DNA of 7,034 nucleotides from an uncultured Clostridium sp. (lineage in GTDB: Bacteria; Bacillota; Clostridia; Lachnospirales; Lachnospiraceae). Each line of letters starts with the position of its first letter. The stretch's first letter is position 1. Below are positions 4,810 to 7,034 of the stretch, in pieces. The notes beneath the pieces were generated by a model, which was not told the DNA's origin, made no database searches, and worked only from the letters and a program-made list of their open reading frames with translations. The DNA is taken from assembly GCA_945946715.1 (NCBI GenBank), contig CAMEWU010000125.1, positions 1 through 7,034 of the forward strand. The letters are read 5' to 3'. Position numbers and translations under genes: made by a program.

Positions 4810-7034
4810 TTAAAATCTGTGCTTTTTGGTACATACAGCAGCCAGGCTAAGCAGTGAAAATGACAGAATCAGCATGGCTAATTGTGGTCTTTGATGATCC
4901 CCGGTCTGAACAATAGAAGTAGTATTTGAAGGGCTGATGTCAGCATCATTTGTTTGTTCAGTAGAAACATCATCTGAAGTGATAATAATTGTAGCATCAA
5001 TCCATCGATTTCCTTTATATTCAAAACTTACGGTATGTGAACCGGCTGATAGTGAATTCAAGTAATCAGCTTTTAAGGTTAAAATGGTACTTCCGGATTT
5101 TAGAGTGTAGTTGGAAGGATCAATTTTAATGCCGTCCATATAAACAGCAATTAAATCTTCCAGCTTTCCGGAGCAGATGATAGTAATTGTTTGGTCTTTG
5201 CCTGGTGTATAGCTTGAAGAATTTCCTGCCGTAATCATAAGACTTGAGTTATCAGTATCAATTTCTCCTGTGTGGTTCCAATAGGCTGTATCATGTTCCA
5301 AATATCTGCGGTAAGCTTCAAATGCTTCCAGAATTTGTATGGTTCCAATGTCGGTTTTGCAATCCGATGGTACATATGTATAAAGATAACCTACAAGATT
5401 GCGATAAGAAGAACCAAAACCGGATTCCTGTAAATCTAAATTTAATGCTGCAAGAGCTAAAAGAACCTGTGCACCAGATTCAGCACTGGAGTATCCATAT
5501 TCTGCATTTAAATTTGATTTCAGATAATTAAGACCGGACTGAATAGCTGCTGCAACTGTTGGATTAGAATCCTTATATGGTGCTAATGCCTGAAGAGCCA
5601 TTGCAGTAGAATCAATATCTGTAGATGTGGCATCATAGATACCAAAGCCACCAGTTTCCGGATTCTGGTAGACTAGAAGACTGGTAATCATGGCGTCCCG
5701 TGTCCATGTTGCCTGTTCCGGTATGGCAGTATTTCGTGCATCTAAGGCCAAGAGGGCAAAGGTCAGGCGATTGGAGCTCATGTTCAGTGATTTATGATTG
5801 TAAATCATGGAAGCAAGGTCGGTACCATCAATATCTGTAATATCTTTTCCCATTAGGCTTAAGGTCAGAGCTACCCGTTCTATATCGGTTGGATATTCAT
5901 TACCTTGCCAGGTAGAAACTTTAGCTGTAACAGATTGATAATAGGCGGCTAATTGCTCCTGCGGAATGGAAGCACCGGAAGCAAGAAGGGCATAAAGTGC
6001 CCATTCATCTCCGTAGGAATAACCATAGTCTGCGTAAGAATCTAAGCAGGAAGATGCGGCATGGGCAATGCCATCCTTGATTAACTGGCTGGTGTTAATC
6101 ACAGGAGTATCACTTGGGGTAACTGTAATGGTAAGTGTAATAGGTTTTGCATTTAAAGTAGTATCCACTGGTGTACCGACGGCAGTAACTGTTCCTTCAG
6201 ATTCAGCATAAATATAGTATTCAGAGCTGGCTAAGAACATATTGTTGTCCGGTGCAGTCTCGTCTCGTTTCCAAGCCCCATTTACCTTACGGTCAATGTT
6301 AATGATACCTTCTTTCGAATAGGTCCAGATTAATTCCGGCTCTGTAACACTATAGCCTTCATCTGAACGCTCACCTGTATAAGATAAGTTTAACAGTGTT
6401 TCGGAACCGGCTGGTACATCATAAATAGCGGTATTGGCGGTTACACTGACCAAAGGATTCAGATAATGATAAGTAACTGCCTTACTGTCTGTACAGGTAT
6501 TTGTATTACCGGCTGTATCTATATCTGTTAAAGTTGCTGTGTAAGTAGTGGTTCCTGCCTTGTATGGAACATATCCCCGGATACCAAAAACAACAAATTC
6601 GCCAACAGCTGGATTACTGCTTGTGATAACAATATTGTCGGAATCGCTATAACTGGCATTTACAGGAGTAATCACAATGCCATCTTTGCTAGGTAAAAAT
6701 GCGGTTCCCTCCTGATGAAGCGGATTTCTGCCGTGCAGTTCTATTTCCTCCGGTATTGCAAGCTGAATACTTTGAGTCGGAACATAGTTAGAGGTAACAG
6801 TAACAGTGGCAGTTATAGAAGGGTTATATTTGGAAGCAATTGTAATAGTTGAAGTTCCAGGCTTCAAAAAGTAACAGTTGCTTGAGTTAATTCGATTGTA
6901 AATCAACTCCTGATCATCTGCAGAATAAGTAAAGCAGGAAGAAGCCACGTCTACATATTCTGTAGTACCGGCATACTTTGCATGAACTTGAATGTGTATG
7001 TCTTCGGAGCCTTGCACGGTACAGGTCCCATTTG
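4810..7034 (-). CDS. Wall-anchored multidomain surface protein with toroid and Ig-like domains, 5'-truncated
   Basis: The reading frame is open to the right edge, so the N-terminus and signal peptide are missing; at least 740 residues are visible. The GTG at 7015-7017 is internal, since coding sequence continues before it. Numbering from that GTG: residues 1-75, 80-185 and 187-300 look like bacterial Ig-like modules (PGTSTITIAS, then ITPVNASYSDSDNIVITSSNP, then LTITVTPSDTP). Residues 305-575 form an alpha/alpha-toroid domain of the squalene-cyclase/prenyltransferase and intrinsic-factor fold. Residues 590-680 resemble the X2-like module of Firmicutes surface proteins (VYMDGIKIDPSNYTLKSGS, then LSAGSHTVSFEY). 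A Thr/Ser/Asp-rich linker leads to VQTGD, a hydrophobic segment and KKHRF, a cell-wall sorting signal. A displayed ligand-binding or adhesive role is inferred; enzymatic cyclisation is unlikely outside the cell. No partner gene is visible inside the window. Confidence 0.9.
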   Translation of the reverse strand, partial: NGTCTVQGSEDIHIQVHAKYAGTTEYVDVASSCFTYSADDQELIYNRINSSNCYFLKPGTSTITIASKYNPSITATVTVTSNYVPTQSIQLAIPEEIELHGRNPLHQEGTAFLPSKDGIVITPVNASYSDSDNIVITSSNPAVGEFVVFGIRGYVPYKAGTTTYTATLTDIDTAGNTNTCTDSKAVTYHYLNPLVSVTANTAIYDVPAGSETLLNLSYTGERSDEGYSVTEPELIWTYSKEGIINIDRKVNGAWKRDETAPDNNMFLASSEYYIYAESEGTVTAVGTPVDTTLNAKPITLTITVTPSDTPVINTSQLIKDGIAHAASSCLDSYADYGYSYGDEWALYALLASGASIPQEQLAAYYQSVTAKVSTWQGNEYPTDIERVALTLSLMGKDITDIDGTDLASMIYNHKSLNMSSNRLTFALLALDARNTAIPEQATWTRDAMITSLLVYQNPETGGFGIYDATSTDIDSTAMALQALAPYKDSNPTVAAAIQSGLNYLKSNLNAEYGYSSAESGAQVLLALAALNLDLQESGFGSSYRNLVGYLYTYVPSDCKTDIGTIQILEAFEAYRRYLEHDTAYWNHTGEIDTDNSSLMITAGNSSSYTPGKDQTITIICSGKLEDLIAVYMDGIKIDPSNYTLKSGSTILTLKADYLNSLSAGSHTVSFEYKGNRWIDATIIITSDDVSTEQTNDADISPSNTTSIVQTGDHQRPQLAMLILSFSLLSLAAVCTKKHRF
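4813..4914 (-). other. C-terminal cell-wall sorting signal (IVQTGD type)
   Basis: The last 34 residues of the surface protein show the three-part sortase signal: an LPxTG-like pentapeptide written IVQTG followed by Asp, a hydrophobic stretch (LAMLILSFSLLSLAAVC), and a basic tail (TKKHRF). Valine replaces the usual proline before Q-T-G. Cleavage between Thr705 and Gly706 is expected if a matching sortase exists elsewhere in the genome. Confidence 0.75.
4978..5250 (-). other. X2-like beta-sandwich module
   Basis: This codes for about residues 590-680 of the surface protein. The order ITAGNSSSYTPGKDQTITI, VYMDGIKIDPSNYTLKSGS, LTLKADYLNSLSAGSHTVSF follows the pattern of the X2-like modules that often lie next to the wall anchor in Clostridia surface proteins, with the Asp-Gly turn, Asn-Tyr-Thr and Ser-Ala-Gly-Ser-His positions recognisable. 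Its role is probably structural spacing or protein/polysaccharide contact. Confidence 0.6.
5293..6105 (-). other. Alpha/alpha-toroid (terpene cyclase / intrinsic-factor-like) domain
   Basis: This codes for residues 305-575 of the surface protein. Repeating helical pairs are visible: DEWALYALLASG, DIERVALTLSLMGKD, NRLTFALLALDARN, DAMITSLLVYQNPETGGFGI, STDIDSTAMALQALAPYKD, AAIQSGLNYLKSNL and ESGAQVLLALAALNLD. The GGFG and TDIDSTAMALQAL elements are typical of prenyltransferase/squalene-oxidase repeats and of the cobalamin-binding alpha domain of intrinsic factor. At the position resembling the DXDD acid motif of class II cyclases the protein has DIDS (467-470), so the last Asp is absent. Confidence 0.75.

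Noticed and set aside
5244..5531. A 95-codon + strand frame inside the surface-protein gene.
   Set aside because: It is antisense to the toroid and X2-like coding region, without ribosome binding site or sensible composition.
1..7034. Search for a defence system, CRISPR array, prophage, insertion sequence, tRNA or riboswitch.
   Set aside because: No repeat array, transposase, integrase, toxin/antitoxin pair, tRNA-like cloverleaf or long structured leader was found by eye; all intergenic gaps are under 150 bp.

Overview
The window looks like a chromosomal segment of a low-GC Gram-positive anaerobe of the Clostridia, most likely a Lachnospiraceae-type gut bacterium. The evidence is AT-rich DNA, strong GGAGG-type ribosome binding sites, TTGACA/TATAAT-type promoters, a lipobox lipoprotein, and a very large surface protein ending in a Gram-positive cell-wall sorting signal. 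The taxonomic placement is inference from gene style and was not tested by a search.

Layout from left to right: (1) the 3' end of a LacI/GalR-family sugar-responsive repressor on the + strand (1-395). (2) A short convergent gap with a perfect hairpin whose T-tract faces the - strand. (3) A - strand gene for a 598-residue lipoprotein of the DUF885 family with a zinc-peptidase-like HEGxPGH motif (434-2230), with its own promoter just upstream. (4) A - strand MATE-family multidrug/cation antiporter of 444 residues (2337-3671). (5) A 139-bp divergent control region with a strong MATE promoter (TTTACA-N17-TATAAT), a 10-bp palindrome inside that promoter's spacer, and a T-N11-A dyad typical of LysR operators. 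(6) A + strand LysR-type regulator whose real start is most likely 3811 (305 residues). (7) A long, nearly perfect hairpin acting as a bidirectional terminator. (8) A - strand gene, cut by the right edge, for a wall-anchored surface protein (4810-7034): Ig-like modules, an alpha/alpha-toroid domain like that of terpene cyclases and intrinsic factor, an X2-like module, and a C-terminal VQTGD sorting signal.

Functionally, the LysR and MATE genes form a probable regulator/transporter pair sharing a control region. The DUF885 lipoprotein lies downstream of the MATE gene on the same strand, 106 bp away, with its own good promoter; partial co-transcription is possible because no strong terminator separates them. 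The LacI fragment and the surface protein belong to neighbouring units that run into this block from either side. I see no mobile element, CRISPR array, tRNA or rRNA. The window reads as ordinary core or near-core chromosome. The least ordinary parts are the multidomain toroid surface protein with its proline-less sorting motif and the compact LysR/MATE control region.
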